A DNA stretch of 14,388 nt from Halieaceae bacterium (GCA_003523185.1 DPGN01000030.1:1-14388), one strand, 5' to 3'. Numbered from the stretch's first letter, positions 8,097 to 14,388 are shown. Notes: generated from the sequence alone by a model not told the origin. Numbers and translations are program-made.

Positions 8097-9173
8097 TCAA
8101 TCGCCGTGTAACTCTGCAATCAGCTTTGCCGCCTGCGCCCTAACCAGATCAGCGTCTGGACCGATCAACGTCATGTGGCCAAGCTTTCGGCCTTTTCGTA
8201 CACCCTTTCCATACGTCTGAATCAACGTACGAATGGGGCCCTCTGGCATATGTGACGGGAGCTCATCATTGAGTAAATTGACCATTGATGCAGATTCGGT
8301 AAATGAAGGCTCACGCACCGGCTCACCCATGACGCAACTTACATGCTGAGTGAATTGATCTGCGCCAACAGCGCCAATAGTCCAGTGACCCGTATTGTGC
8401 ACCCGAGGGGCAATTTCATTAACGATGAGTTCACCGTCGGTAAGGAAAAACTCAATCGCCAAAACACCCACATAGTCCATGGCATCGACTAAACGCTTGG
8501 CATAGTCTGCGGCTAAATCGGCCAACGTTGTATTGATACCGGATGGCACATAACTACCAATCAAAATGCCGTCGCGCATGGCATTCTCAGTCATGGGATA
8601 ACACGCCGTGTTGCCTTGCTGGTCCCTTCCAATGATGATCGCGTACTCGCGGTCAATGCTAATTTCGGCTTCGGCAATAATGGGGTAAGCGTCGGCAGGG
8701 ATGACCTCCCGGGTGTTTTGATCAACACGCCATTGCCCACCCCCGTCATAGCCGCCTAAGGTCCGCTTGCAGCGGGCGTATTGTCCAGGAAGCGCATCTA
8801 AGGCCGACTCAAGTTGATCGGGTGTGGATACAAGGGACCAAGGTGAGGTGGGTATGCTGAGCTCATCAAGCATCGCCTTTTGCGTATCGCGCTCCCTCAG
8901 CGTCACTAAGGCGTCATAGTTAGGCGCTAAACCCACGTTCGCCGCTTGGCGCAACATGTCGTCAGGCAGACTCTCTCTTTCTACAGTGATGGCATCACAG
9001 GCGGCTAAAAACTCATCAAGCTGATCTGGGTAGTAGATGGGTCCAAGGCCAGCAACGACCGGTGTCTCATCAACGCAGAGATAGGACACACTAAAACCCA
9101 GTCGATTTGCGGCTTCACCCAGCATCTGGCTCAGCTGACCACAACCAATAATGCCAAGGCGACCCTTTGTCAT
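8097..9173 (-). CDS. purK: N5-carboxyaminoimidazole ribonucleotide synthase, PurK
   Basis: A 358-residue ATP-grasp enzyme that converts AIR, ATP and bicarbonate to N5-CAIR in purine synthesis. The N-terminal Gly-rich block GIIGCGQLSQML (7-18) is typical of PurK. The ATP-grasp part contains K136-R-T-L-G with GYDGGGQ (141-147), EAEISIDREYAII (168-180) and the signature NEIAPR (252-257) followed by HNTGHWTI. The length is close to that of E. coli PurK (355 aa). It starts 14 nt after the purE stop, with GAAGG spanning the purE end, giving the common purE-purK operon. Its stop lies 2 nt before the acetyltransferase ATG. Confidence 0.96.
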   Translation of the reverse strand: MTKGRLGIIGCGQLSQMLGEAANRLGFSVSYLCVDETPVVAGLGPIYYPDQLDEFLAACDAITVERESLPDDMLRQAANVGLAPNYDALVTLRERDTQKAMLDELSIPTSPWSLVSTPDQLESALDALPGQYARCKRTLGGYDGGGQWRVDQNTREVIPADAYPIIAEAEISIDREYAIIIGRDQQGNTACYPMTENAMRDGILIGSYVPSGINTTLADLAADYAKRLVDAMDYVGVLAIEFFLTDGELIVNEIAPRVHNTGHWTIGAVGADQFTQHVSCVMGEPVREPSFTESASMVNLLNDELPSHMPEGPIRTLIQTYGKGVRKGRKLGHMTLIGPDADLVRAQAAKLIAELHGD

Positions 9174-9187
9174 TTGCGCTATCGCCT

Positions 9188-9673
9188 TCAGTCGAAGGGG
9201 TTAACAGGGACAGCCGAAGATTGCGCATCCCGGTAATTGTCCAAAGCATCGCGAATGACCACATCATCATTGGCCAGCATCGCTGCAGCAAACAACGCCG
9301 CATTGACGGCACCGGGCTTGCCAACCGCAAACGTTGCGACCGGCACGCCCTTGGGCATTTGAACAATCGACATCAGGGCATCCATACCCTGCAGCACAGT
9401 GGCATCAACCGGCACACCCAACACCGGGACCGGGGTCATCGCAGCCGCCATACCTGGAAGGTGAGCAGCTCCACCAGCACCAGCAATAATGGCCTTTAAA
9501 CCACGATCACGGGCTGATTTTGCATACTCATACAAACGGTCAGGAGTGCGATGGGCCGAGACAACCTTTGTCTCATATTCAACGCCCAGCTCATCCAATG
9601 TCTGAGCTGCATTCTCCATCACACCCCAATCGGAACGTGACCCCATGATGATGCCAACAACGGGATTTGCCAT
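9188..9673 (-). CDS. purE: N5-CAIR mutase, PurE class I
   Basis: A 161-residue enzyme that moves the carboxylate of N5-CAIR to carbon 4 to give CAIR, the step after PurK. Conserved blocks are GSRSDW (11-16), SAHRTP (39-44) with the catalytic-region histidine H41, and GAGGAAHLPG (65-74) with H71. Pairing with purK confirms the bacterial class I type. The ATG at 9673 is chosen because GAGGA lies six bases upstream; a further upstream in-frame start would add eight unconserved residues. A candidate promoter with a palindromic spacer lies at 9728-9756. Confidence 0.96.
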   Translation of the reverse strand: MANPVVGIIMGSRSDWGVMENAAQTLDELGVEYETKVVSAHRTPDRLYEYAKSARDRGLKAIIAGAGGAAHLPGMAAAMTPVPVLGVPVDATVLQGMDALMSIVQMPKGVPVATFAVGKPGAVNAALFAAAMLANDDVVIRDALDNYRDAQSSAVPVNPFD

Positions 9674-9727
9674 GCATTTCCTCACTTGGCGTCGCAAATT
9701 CGGTGCGCCAGAAAATGGAAACCGGCG

Positions 9728-9756
9728 AGTATACCTGAGAACAACTCAGGGTCCAG
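9728..9756 (-). promoter_or_regulatory. Candidate purE operon promoter with palindromic spacer (possible operator)
   Basis: On the minus strand TATACT (9733-9728) is a five-of-six -10 hexamer. The 17 bases directly upstream form a perfect palindrome, CCTGAGTTGTTCTCAGG (9750-9734), with 6-bp arms and a 5-base centre. A weak -35 lies at its other side (TGGACC with a 16-bp spacer, four of six). Transcription would start about 48 nt before the purE ATG. Dyad symmetry filling the spacer suggests a repressor or activator site. It does not resemble the E. coli PurR box (ACGCAAACGTTTGCGT). No function has been shown. Confidence 0.42.
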
Positions 9757-9817
9757 ACAGAAAGCGGTCAAAAAGCAAGGAGGGTGAAACCCCAAAAAGG
9801 GACACTCAGCCTATACA

Positions 9818-9964
9818 TCAACTGTTTTTATTGAGGTTGACCACTGAGACCGTGGCGAGAAGGGCGAGCAAAAACAACGTGTATTGGGTGTCATCAACCA
9901 GAGCCACCACGAGTAAGGCGGTCGCCCACAGGATGGATTGACTGATGATTAGCTTGTTTTTCAT
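9818..9964 (-). CDS. Small two-helix membrane protein (48 aa), unknown
   Basis: A short reading frame encoding 48 residues, from ATG at 9964 to TGA at 9818. It starts MKNKLIISQSILWATALLVV, followed by a short polar turn with two Asp, a second hydrophobic segment, and a polar KNS end. The layout of two membrane helices with a basic N-terminus looks protein-like and the base composition matches the core genome, unlike the AT-rich segment next to it. The start lies 8 nt after the second copy of the glmS gene end (stop at 9975-9973), so it was probably the original gene after glmS. No strong ribosome binding site is visible, which fits coupling to glmS. I do not recognise the family. Confidence 0.55.
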   Translation of the reverse strand: MKNKLIISQSILWATALLVVALVDDTQYTLFLLALLATVSVVNLNKNS

Positions 9965-9972
9965 TTCAGTGC

Positions 9973-9993
9973 TTACTCGACAGTGACTGACTT
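9973..9993 (-). repeat. Displaced copy of the glmS 3' end (direct repeat, att-like)
   Basis: Read on the minus strand, these 21 bases encode K-S-V-T-V-E-stop, identical in protein to the end of GlmS at 10466-10486. The copies match at 17 of 21 bases and all four differences fall at third codon positions. Similarity stops at the Lys codon: before it the frame reads V-S-F rather than N-L-A. It therefore represents a homologous gene end from another lineage or the displaced native end, not a recent duplication. Confidence 0.75.
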
Positions 9994-9998
9994 GAATG

Positions 9999-10009
9999 AA
10001 ACAGAGAAT
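9999..10009 (+). repeat. Inverted repeat, left arm (AAACAGAGAAT)
   Basis: AAACAGAGAAT is the exact reverse complement of ATTCTCTGTTT at 10451-10461. It lies five bases inside the displaced glmS end, so the pair brackets the AT-rich segment like terminal repeats or recombinase-binding arms. Confidence 0.6.
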
Positions 10010-10011
10010 AA

Positions 10012-10030
10012 GATTTCTTTCCCTGAAATC
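10012..10030 (-). terminator. Weak hairpin after the 111-aa gene, possible terminator
   Basis: GATTTC and GAAATC form a perfect 6-bp stem around a 7-base loop. On the minus strand it is followed by a T-rich but interrupted run. The stem is AT-rich and weak, so termination is only a possibility. Confidence 0.22.
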
Positions 10031-10099
10031 CTATATGGAAACTCTGATAGAACTTTATATATTTTTCTTCCATTCAACTATATTCGATATTAGTCAATA

Positions 10100-10435
10100 C
10101 TATCTTTCTCCAAGCAGCATTAATTTTATGTCTCCTTCACAAACGAAACTTAGGTAAATTAAATAGATTGCTAAATATGGGGCACCAAGGAAAAATGCTC
10201 CTATTGCAAGAAGATTTCCCCTTAATGTAAATTTGTTTCTCCATGCAGTCCAAAATGCAGACATAAGGAGAAATGTTAAAAAATCTAGATTAAATTGCCC
10301 TTGCCAATTTAGGTTATTCATTTCTCCAAAAAAGGTTGGAAGCAAAATCAATATTCCCTCACTCTGGATAACTGGCAATGTATATCCAATTACACTAAGG
10401 GCAATTATGAGAAGAAAAAGTCTAAAAATGTTCAT
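10100..10435 (-). CDS. AT-rich hydrophobic membrane protein (111 aa), unknown
   Basis: A 111-residue protein with about three hydrophobic segments (residues 4-21, 48-64, 73-97), a conserved-looking polar block WQGQFNLDF before the second helix and SAFWTAWRNKF after it, and a polar end GDIKLMLLGER. These patterned blocks suggest a real protein, but I do not recognise the family; topology loosely resembles small DUF2834-type membrane proteins. No clear ribosome binding site precedes the ATG, only an A-rich run. It lies 30 nt after glmS on the same strand and may be read from the glmUS transcript. Its very low GC relative to neighbours marks it as the likely cargo of an inserted segment. Confidence 0.62.
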   Translation of the reverse strand: MNIFRLFLLIIALSVIGYTLPVIQSEGILILLPTFFGEMNNLNWQGQFNLDFLTFLLMSAFWTAWRNKFTLRGNLLAIGAFFLGAPYLAIYLIYLSFVCEGDIKLMLLGER

Positions 10436-10450
10436 AAAGTATTTTTTTTA

Positions 10451-10461
10451 ATTCTCTGTTT
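10451..10461 (-). repeat. Inverted repeat, right arm (ATTCTCTGTTT on +)
   Basis: Exact reverse complement of 9999-10009, ending four bases outside the glmS stop codon. Together the arms enclose 463 bp including their own length. Confidence 0.6.
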
Positions 10462-10465
10462 TACT

Positions 10466-10486
10466 CTACTCCACCGTCACTGACTT
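10466..10486 (-). repeat. glmS 3' end in place (direct repeat, att-like)
   Basis: The last six sense codons and stop of glmS, duplicated with only synonymous changes at 9973-9993. This is the site neighbouring the proposed insertion. The C-terminal codons of glmS are highly conserved across bacteria and are a known landing-zone signal for Tn7-type elements, although the pattern here is not that of Tn7. Confidence 0.75.
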
Positions 10487-12286
10487 TGCCAGGTTACGAG
10501 GCTTATCAACATCGGTGCCTTTGGCGACAGCCACGTGATAAGACAACAACTGCAGTACCACCGTATAAACAATCGGCCCAGCCAGCTCTGAAACGGACGG
10601 CACATCCATAACAGTGACGCCTGGACCGCTTTCATAGTTAACGGCCTGATCGGCAAATACGTAAAGCTGACCTCCACGCGCACGAACTTCCTCGAGGTTC
10701 GACTTTAATTTATCGAGTAGATCGTCTTTCGGCGCCACAGCCACGATGGGCATCTTGTCATCAACCAAGGCTAACGGACCGTGTTTCAATTCGCCCGCCG
10801 GGTAAGCCTCCGCATGAATATAGGAGATTTCCTTGAGTTTCAGCGCGCCTTCCATAGCGATGGGGTGGTAAACACCGCGCCCCAGGAATAACACATGATT
10901 GCGTTGAATGAAGTGACTGGCCAACGCTTTAATCTTGGCGTCCTGAGCGATCGTCGCTTCCACGGCTGCCGGCAGTTCGGCGATGGCCTGCTTTACCAAG
11001 GACTCGTCCAGCGCGTTCTTTGCCTGGCGCCGGGCAATACAGGCCATGAGCACCATCAGTGCTGCCAGCTGGGTGGTGAACGCTTTGGTCGAGGCCACAC
11101 CAATCTCAGGCCCCGCTTTGGTGAGGAATACCAGATCGCTGGCACGCACAATGGCGCTGTGATCGACATTGCAGATGGCCAGCTTCGCGAGTGCATAGTC
11201 ATCCGGCAAGTGTTTAATGGCCGCGAGCGTGTCGGCGGTCTCGCCCGACTGCGAGATGGTCACCACCAGGGTGCCGGGCAGGGCAACCGAGCGCCGGTAG
11301 CGAAACTCGGAGGCGACCTCGACCTGGCAGGGGACGCCCGCAATCGCCTCAAGCCAATGCCGCGCAACAAGGCCCGCGTGATAGCTGGTTCCACAGGCAA
11401 TAATCTGAACCGCCTGTACCTGATCAAATATGGCTGCGGCGCGATCACCGAAGAGCGAATCGTCGAGAACATCAAAGGTCAGCGTGTCTCGAAGTCGATC
11501 CGGCTGCTCGTAAATCTCTTTGAGCATGTAGTGCTCAAACTCACCCCTATCGGTTTGATTATCACCGCCCTTCAAACGCGTTTCTTCGCGTGTAATGGGT
11601 GCGCCTGACTCATCGAAGATTTCAAAGCCGCTCGGCTTCAATACGGCAAAGTCGCCGTCTTCAAGATACACAAAAGTATCCGTAACTTGCCGAAGCGCTA
11701 GCGTATCCGAGCCCGCAAAGGTTTCTCCAATACCCACACCCAGCACCAGGGGGCTGCCCTCGCGGGCAACGACGACCTCGTTTTCGTGCTCAGTGTCTAC
11801 AACCGCAATCGCATAAGCACCCTCTAATTGGGCCACGGTTTCTCGAACGGCATCGAAAAGCGAAGCGCCCTGTTCCAGGCTAGTATTAATCAGGTGAACA
11901 ATGACTTCGGTATCGGTCTCTGACCGAAACTCTACGCCCTGAGCGCGCAACGCATCGCGAAGACTGGCGTGGTTCTCAATGATGCCATTGTGAACCAGCG
12001 CAACGCGATCTCCCGAAATATGAGGATGTGCATTCGCAGATGTAGGCTCGCCATGTGTCGCCCATCGCGTGTGCGCGACACCGCGACAACCGACAATAGG
12101 GTTGAGCGCATTGGCGTCCTCCAGTGCTTTCACTTTCCCCGAATATTTATGCAACTGAAGCGCATGGTTGTTATCGATCAAGGCCATGCCCGCTGAGTCA
12201 TAACCTCGATACTCAAGCCTTCTCAAGCCCTCGAGCAAAATTTCGGAGACTTCTCGCTGAGCTGCCGCGGCGACTATTCCACACAT
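10466..12286 (-). CDS. glmS: Glutamine-fructose-6-phosphate aminotransferase (isomerizing), GlmS
   Basis: A 606-residue enzyme making glucosamine-6-phosphate from fructose-6-phosphate and glutamine, the entry to UDP-GlcNAc, peptidoglycan and LPS synthesis. It opens with MCGIV, where the Cys becomes the N-terminal nucleophile of the glutaminase domain, followed by RRLEYRGYDSAG, HTRWATHGEPT and HNGIIENH. Two SIS domains follow: IIACGTSYHAG with ISQSGETADTL, then GRGVYHPIAMEGALKLKEISY with ELKHGPLAL. The C-tail PRNLAKSVTVE carries the conserved active-site Lys. Length is normal (E. coli 609). The start is 9 bp after the glmU stop; AGGA overlaps that stop, so the two are one operon. The gap leaves no room for a glmS ribozyme. 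The final seven codons recur at 9973-9993. Confidence 0.98.
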   Translation of the reverse strand: MCGIVAAAAQREVSEILLEGLRRLEYRGYDSAGMALIDNNHALQLHKYSGKVKALEDANALNPIVGCRGVAHTRWATHGEPTSANAHPHISGDRVALVHNGIIENHASLRDALRAQGVEFRSETDTEVIVHLINTSLEQGASLFDAVRETVAQLEGAYAIAVVDTEHENEVVVAREGSPLVLGVGIGETFAGSDTLALRQVTDTFVYLEDGDFAVLKPSGFEIFDESGAPITREETRLKGGDNQTDRGEFEHYMLKEIYEQPDRLRDTLTFDVLDDSLFGDRAAAIFDQVQAVQIIACGTSYHAGLVARHWLEAIAGVPCQVEVASEFRYRRSVALPGTLVVTISQSGETADTLAAIKHLPDDYALAKLAICNVDHSAIVRASDLVFLTKAGPEIGVASTKAFTTQLAALMVLMACIARRQAKNALDESLVKQAIAELPAAVEATIAQDAKIKALASHFIQRNHVLFLGRGVYHPIAMEGALKLKEISYIHAEAYPAGELKHGPLALVDDKMPIVAVAPKDDLLDKLKSNLEEVRARGGQLYVFADQAVNYESGPGVTVMDVPSVSELAGPIVYTVVLQLLSYHVAVAKGTDVDKPRNLAKSVTVE

Positions 12287-12295
12287 AACCTATTC

Positions 12296-13657
12296 CTACT
12301 GCTTTGGTTTTTCTGGGCGCTTCCACCCGTCTATGTTGCGCTGTTTTGCTCTTCCAACGGCGAGTTGCGATTCGCCGACTTTTGACGTGACAGTAGAGCC
12401 CGCGGCAACGAAACCATCATTCTCCACCGTAAGCGGTGCAACAAGTGTGCTGTTCGAGCCGACGAAGACATTGTCACCGAGCTCCGTGCGGTGCTTATTA
12501 GCGCCGTCGTAGTTACACGTGATAGTCCCGGCACCAATATTGGATCCTGCGCCGACGGTGGCATCTCCGACATACGCGAGGTGATTTGCTTTAGCGCCCG
12601 CACCAAACACGCTGTTTTTCACTTCCACGAAATTACCGACCTTTGCCCCATCACCCAGATCAGCACCAGGTCTCAAGCGCGCGTAAGGCCCGACCTGACA
12701 ATGCGCTGCAACAGTCGCGCCCTCAATATGCGTGAACGCTCGCACAACCGTGCCATCACCAATCGCACAGTCCTTGAGTACGCAGTTGGCCTCGATGACC
12801 ACCTGATTACCGAGACGAACATCGCCTTCGATCAACACATTCGCATCGAGCACCACATCGGTGCCACAGGCAAGACTGCCGCGAATATCCAAACGACTGG
12901 CATCCATCACATGCACGCCTGCGGCCATCAGCTCATCGGCTTTCTGTCTTTGATGCGCGCGCTCTAATGCCTCAAGTTGCACACGATCGTTCACACCGGA
13001 AATTTCATTCGACTTATCGGTCACTACGACACTCACCTTCTTCCCATCCCGCAACGCAAGACTTAACACATCCGGTAAATAGAACTCACCCTGAGCATTG
13101 TCATTTGTTACCTGGCCAAGCCAGGCAACGAGTTCACTTCCACGAGCGGCAAGGACGCCTGTGTTGACCTCTGTCACCTCTAGCTCGTGCGGCAAACCGT
13201 CTTTCTGCTCAACCACCCTTGCAAAACTTCCGTCGGCACCCCGAATAACCCGCCCATAACCGGTGGGGTCTTCCAGGGTTGCGGCTAACAGTGTCGGCTG
13301 CGTTTCAGCCGCCGAAACAACATCAGCTAGGACACCCGCGGACAAAAGTGGAACGTCACCAAACAAGATAAGAACCGTACTGTCGGCATGACAAGACGGG
13401 GCAGCCTGCAGCGCCGCATGTCCGGTACCCAACTGCTCGGCTTGAACATAGATTTCAACATCTGGCGCAGCAACGGCATCAGAGACCTGCGATGCGCCGT
13501 GACCGACAACAACATGCAGTCGCTCTGCCCCAAGTTGGCGAGCCGTATCGAGCACGCTGGCCACCATGGGTTGTCCACCAATCGGGTGGAGTACCTTTGG
13601 TAGTTCGGATTTCATACGACTGCCACGACCTGCGGCAAGAACAATGACTTCGAGCAT
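12296..13657 (-). CDS. glmU: Bifunctional GlmU: GlcN-1-P acetyltransferase / GlcNAc-1-P uridyltransferase
   Basis: A 453-residue enzyme catalysing the last two steps to UDP-GlcNAc: acetylation of glucosamine-1-phosphate by the C-terminal domain, then uridylyl transfer by the N-terminal domain. The nucleotidyltransferase signature is LAAGRGSRMKS and LPKVLHPIGGQPM (7-31), with QLGTGHA (75-81) and GDVPL (100-104). The C-terminal half has left-handed beta-helix hexapeptide repeats and the catalytic block KANHLAYVGDA followed by NIGAGTITCNYDG. The ATG at 13657 gives the usual N-terminus (E. coli 456 aa); an upstream TTG at 13708 would add 17 unconserved residues. No convincing Shine-Dalgarno is visible. 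It lies between atpC and glmS, the standard gammaproteobacterial arrangement, with a 125-bp gap to atpC that probably holds a promoter I cannot define. Confidence 0.97.
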   Translation of the reverse strand: MLEVIVLAAGRGSRMKSELPKVLHPIGGQPMVASVLDTARQLGAERLHVVVGHGASQVSDAVAAPDVEIYVQAEQLGTGHAALQAAPSCHADSTVLILFGDVPLLSAGVLADVVSAAETQPTLLAATLEDPTGYGRVIRGADGSFARVVEQKDGLPHELEVTEVNTGVLAARGSELVAWLGQVTNDNAQGEFYLPDVLSLALRDGKKVSVVVTDKSNEISGVNDRVQLEALERAHQRQKADELMAAGVHVMDASRLDIRGSLACGTDVVLDANVLIEGDVRLGNQVVIEANCVLKDCAIGDGTVVRAFTHIEGATVAAHCQVGPYARLRPGADLGDGAKVGNFVEVKNSVFGAGAKANHLAYVGDATVGAGSNIGAGTITCNYDGANKHRTELGDNVFVGSNSTLVAPLTVENDGFVAAGSTVTSKVGESQLAVGRAKQRNIDGWKRPEKPKQ

Positions 13658-13782
13658 TTGGAGATCAATAGTGAACTGTCCCAAAAGCATCGCACAGCTA
13701 TATGACAACTGCTATGGCAAAAATTCCAAAGCGGTTTGATCAGACAAAAACGACAGCTCGGAAGGAGTGATCGAACCGGAGT

Positions 13783-14208
13783 TTAACGCCCCGCGCGATT
13801 CTTGAGCTTTCTGAGGGTAGCTAACTGGGCGGCTGCCTCGGCTAGCTGCGCAGATGCACGTCCATAGTCGAGCTCACTGCTCTGGTTGGCTAGCGCTTCT
13901 TCTGCAGCTTTTCGGGCTTCTTCAGCCGCCACTTCATCGAGGTCATCACCTCGAACAGCAGTATTCGCAAGGATGGTGACGACATCGCCTTGCACTTCGA
14001 GGTAACCGCCAGAAACGTAATAGACCTCTTCCTCACCACCTTGTAGCACCACTCGAACGGAGCCGGGGGTGAGATCGGTCAGTAACGGAGTGTGCCCATA
14101 GGTCACACCCAACTCACCGTTAGAGCCGTTGGCAACCAATAGTTCCACGAGGCCTGAAAAGATTTGAGCTTCTGCGCTAACGATATCGCAGTGAATGGTC
14201 AGTGCCAT
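13783..14208 (-). CDS. atpC: F1F0 ATP synthase epsilon subunit
   Basis: A 141-residue subunit of the central stalk of F1, which couples rotation to catalysis and inhibits ATP hydrolysis. The N-terminal beta-sandwich has LTIHCDIVSAEAQIFSG and GELGVTYGHTPLLTDLTPGSV, and YVSGGYLEVQGDVVTILANTA; the C-terminal part is the two-helix, Ala/Glu-rich tail. Length is close to E. coli AtpC (139). GGAGG lies five bases before the ATG at 14208. It follows atpD by 12 nt and ends the atp operon. Downstream, only a weak bulged hairpin before a T-run is visible, so read-through toward glmU cannot be excluded. Confidence 0.97.
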   Translation of the reverse strand: MALTIHCDIVSAEAQIFSGLVELLVANGSNGELGVTYGHTPLLTDLTPGSVRVVLQGGEEEVYYVSGGYLEVQGDVVTILANTAVRGDDLDEVAAEEARKAAEEALANQSSELDYGRASAQLAEAAAQLATLRKLKNRAGR

Positions 14209-14220
14209 TGACGCCTCCGA

Positions 14221-14388
14221 TTAAGCGCTCATTTTCTCGGCTTTCTCAACAGCCTGCTCAATAGAGCCAACCATGTAGAACGCCTGTTCAGGAAGGTGAT
14301 CATACTCACCTGCCAAGATCGCCTTGAAGCCCGCAATCGTATCTTTCAGTGATACATAGATACCGGGAGAGCCAGTAAAGACTTCGGC
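14221..14388 (-). CDS. atpD: F1F0 ATP synthase beta subunit, C-terminal 55 residues (cut by window edge)
   Basis: The minus-strand frame is open to the last base of the window and ends with TAA at 14223-14221. It reads AEVFTGSPGIYVSLKDT, then GFKAILAGEYDHLPEQAF and YMVGSIEQAVEKAEKMSA. This is the C-terminal helical domain of the catalytic beta subunit, matching the E. coli DHLPEQAFYMVGSI block. The rest of the gene lies beyond the window. atpC follows after 12 nt. Confidence 0.96.
   Translation of the reverse strand, partial: AEVFTGSPGIYVSLKDTIAGFKAILAGEYDHLPEQAFYMVGSIEQAVEKAEKMSA

Larger units (their letters stand above)
9994..10465 (-). mobile_element. Putative small integrated element or remnant at the glmS 3' end
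   Basis: About 472 bp lying between the two glmS gene-end copies. Bases 10021-10440 are about 32% GC by hand count, against roughly 50-55% in the flanking genes. A perfect 11-bp inverted repeat sits 4-5 bases inside each gene-end copy. The only substantial reading frame is a 111-codon membrane-protein gene; no integrase or transposase is present, so this is a non-autonomous element, cassette or deletion remnant. Restoring a target gene's 3' end with synonymous changes is known for tyrosine-recombinase islands, for example SGI1 at the mnmE end. The mechanism here is inferred. Confidence 0.5.

Noticed and set aside
9782..9792. GGGT-GAA-ACCC hairpin followed by T-runs on the minus strand between the 48-aa gene and purE
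   Set aside because: Only four stem pairs, and the T-run is separated from it by several bases; too weak to call a terminator.
9645..9941. Plus-strand 98-codon frame over the purE leader and the 48-aa gene
   Set aside because: It runs antisense to purE, its promoter and the 48-aa frame, has no ribosome binding site and reads as low-complexity basic sequence.
9973..10486. Tn7 or Tn7-like insertion at attTn7 downstream of glmS
   Set aside because: Tn7 inserts about 25 bp past the stop, makes a 5-bp target duplication and does not copy the glmS end. The ends here do not start with the Tn7 TGTGGG terminus, and no tns gene is present.
12287..12295. glmS ribozyme/riboswitch upstream of glmS
   Set aside because: Only 9 bp separate glmU and glmS, and that RNA class is found mainly in Gram-positive bacteria.
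13658..13708. N-terminal extension of GlmU to a TTG at 13708
   Set aside because: GlmU proteins begin just before the LAAGRG motif; the extra 17 residues have no family support and the TTG has no ribosome binding site.
13740..13785. Possible Rho-independent terminator after atpC
   Set aside because: A 5-bp stem with a bulge and a 14-base loop before TTTTT is too weak to list with confidence.

Overview
The window is chromosomal DNA from a gammaproteobacterium. The order atpD-atpC-glmU-glmS, the close match of UvrD to its E. coli counterpart and the YciA-type thioesterase all point there. TRAP transporter genes of the TakP/FcbT type and moderate GC (about 50-55%) suggest a free-living, probably marine oligotroph. 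The narrower placement is inference.

Layout. Bases 1-2165 (+) carry the end of a TRAP small permease (dctQ), the TRAP large permease (dctM) and an acyl-CoA thioesterase (yciA). They converge on uvrD and a TakP-like TRAP binding protein (3314-5470 and 2152-3306, both -), so the binding protein is separated from its permeases and sits behind a DNA repair helicase. A divergent + gene (5569-6837) encodes an acidic, membrane-anchored protein with two SPOR domains. It converges on a minus-strand run purE-purK-GNAT-cupin-small membrane protein (9673 down to 6834), which reads as one operon. Upstream lie two small membrane-protein genes, then glmS, glmU, atpC and the 3' end of atpD (10466-14388, all -).

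Most notable region. Between glmS and purE lies a stretch of about 0.47 kb with about 32% GC by hand count, bounded by two copies of the last seven codons of glmS (10466-10486 and 9973-9993). The copies encode the same K-S-V-T-V-E-stop and differ only at third codon positions. Just inside them is a perfect 11-bp inverted repeat (9999-10009 and 10451-10461). This looks like a small element or remnant that entered at the 3' end of glmS and rebuilt the gene end. It carries one membrane-protein ORF (111 aa) and separated glmS from a 48-aa membrane-protein gene that once followed it by 8 nt. A purE promoter candidate, whose 17-bp spacer is itself a palindrome, lies nearby.

How the genes work together. 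glmU and glmS make UDP-GlcNAc for the envelope; purE and purK perform the CAIR steps of purine synthesis; atpDC belong to F1 ATPase; the SPOR protein probably binds septal peptidoglycan. The TRAP genes probably import a 2-oxo acid or related carboxylate. No rRNA, tRNA, CRISPR array or transposase/integrase gene is visible, and no gene-free gap exceeds 300 bases.
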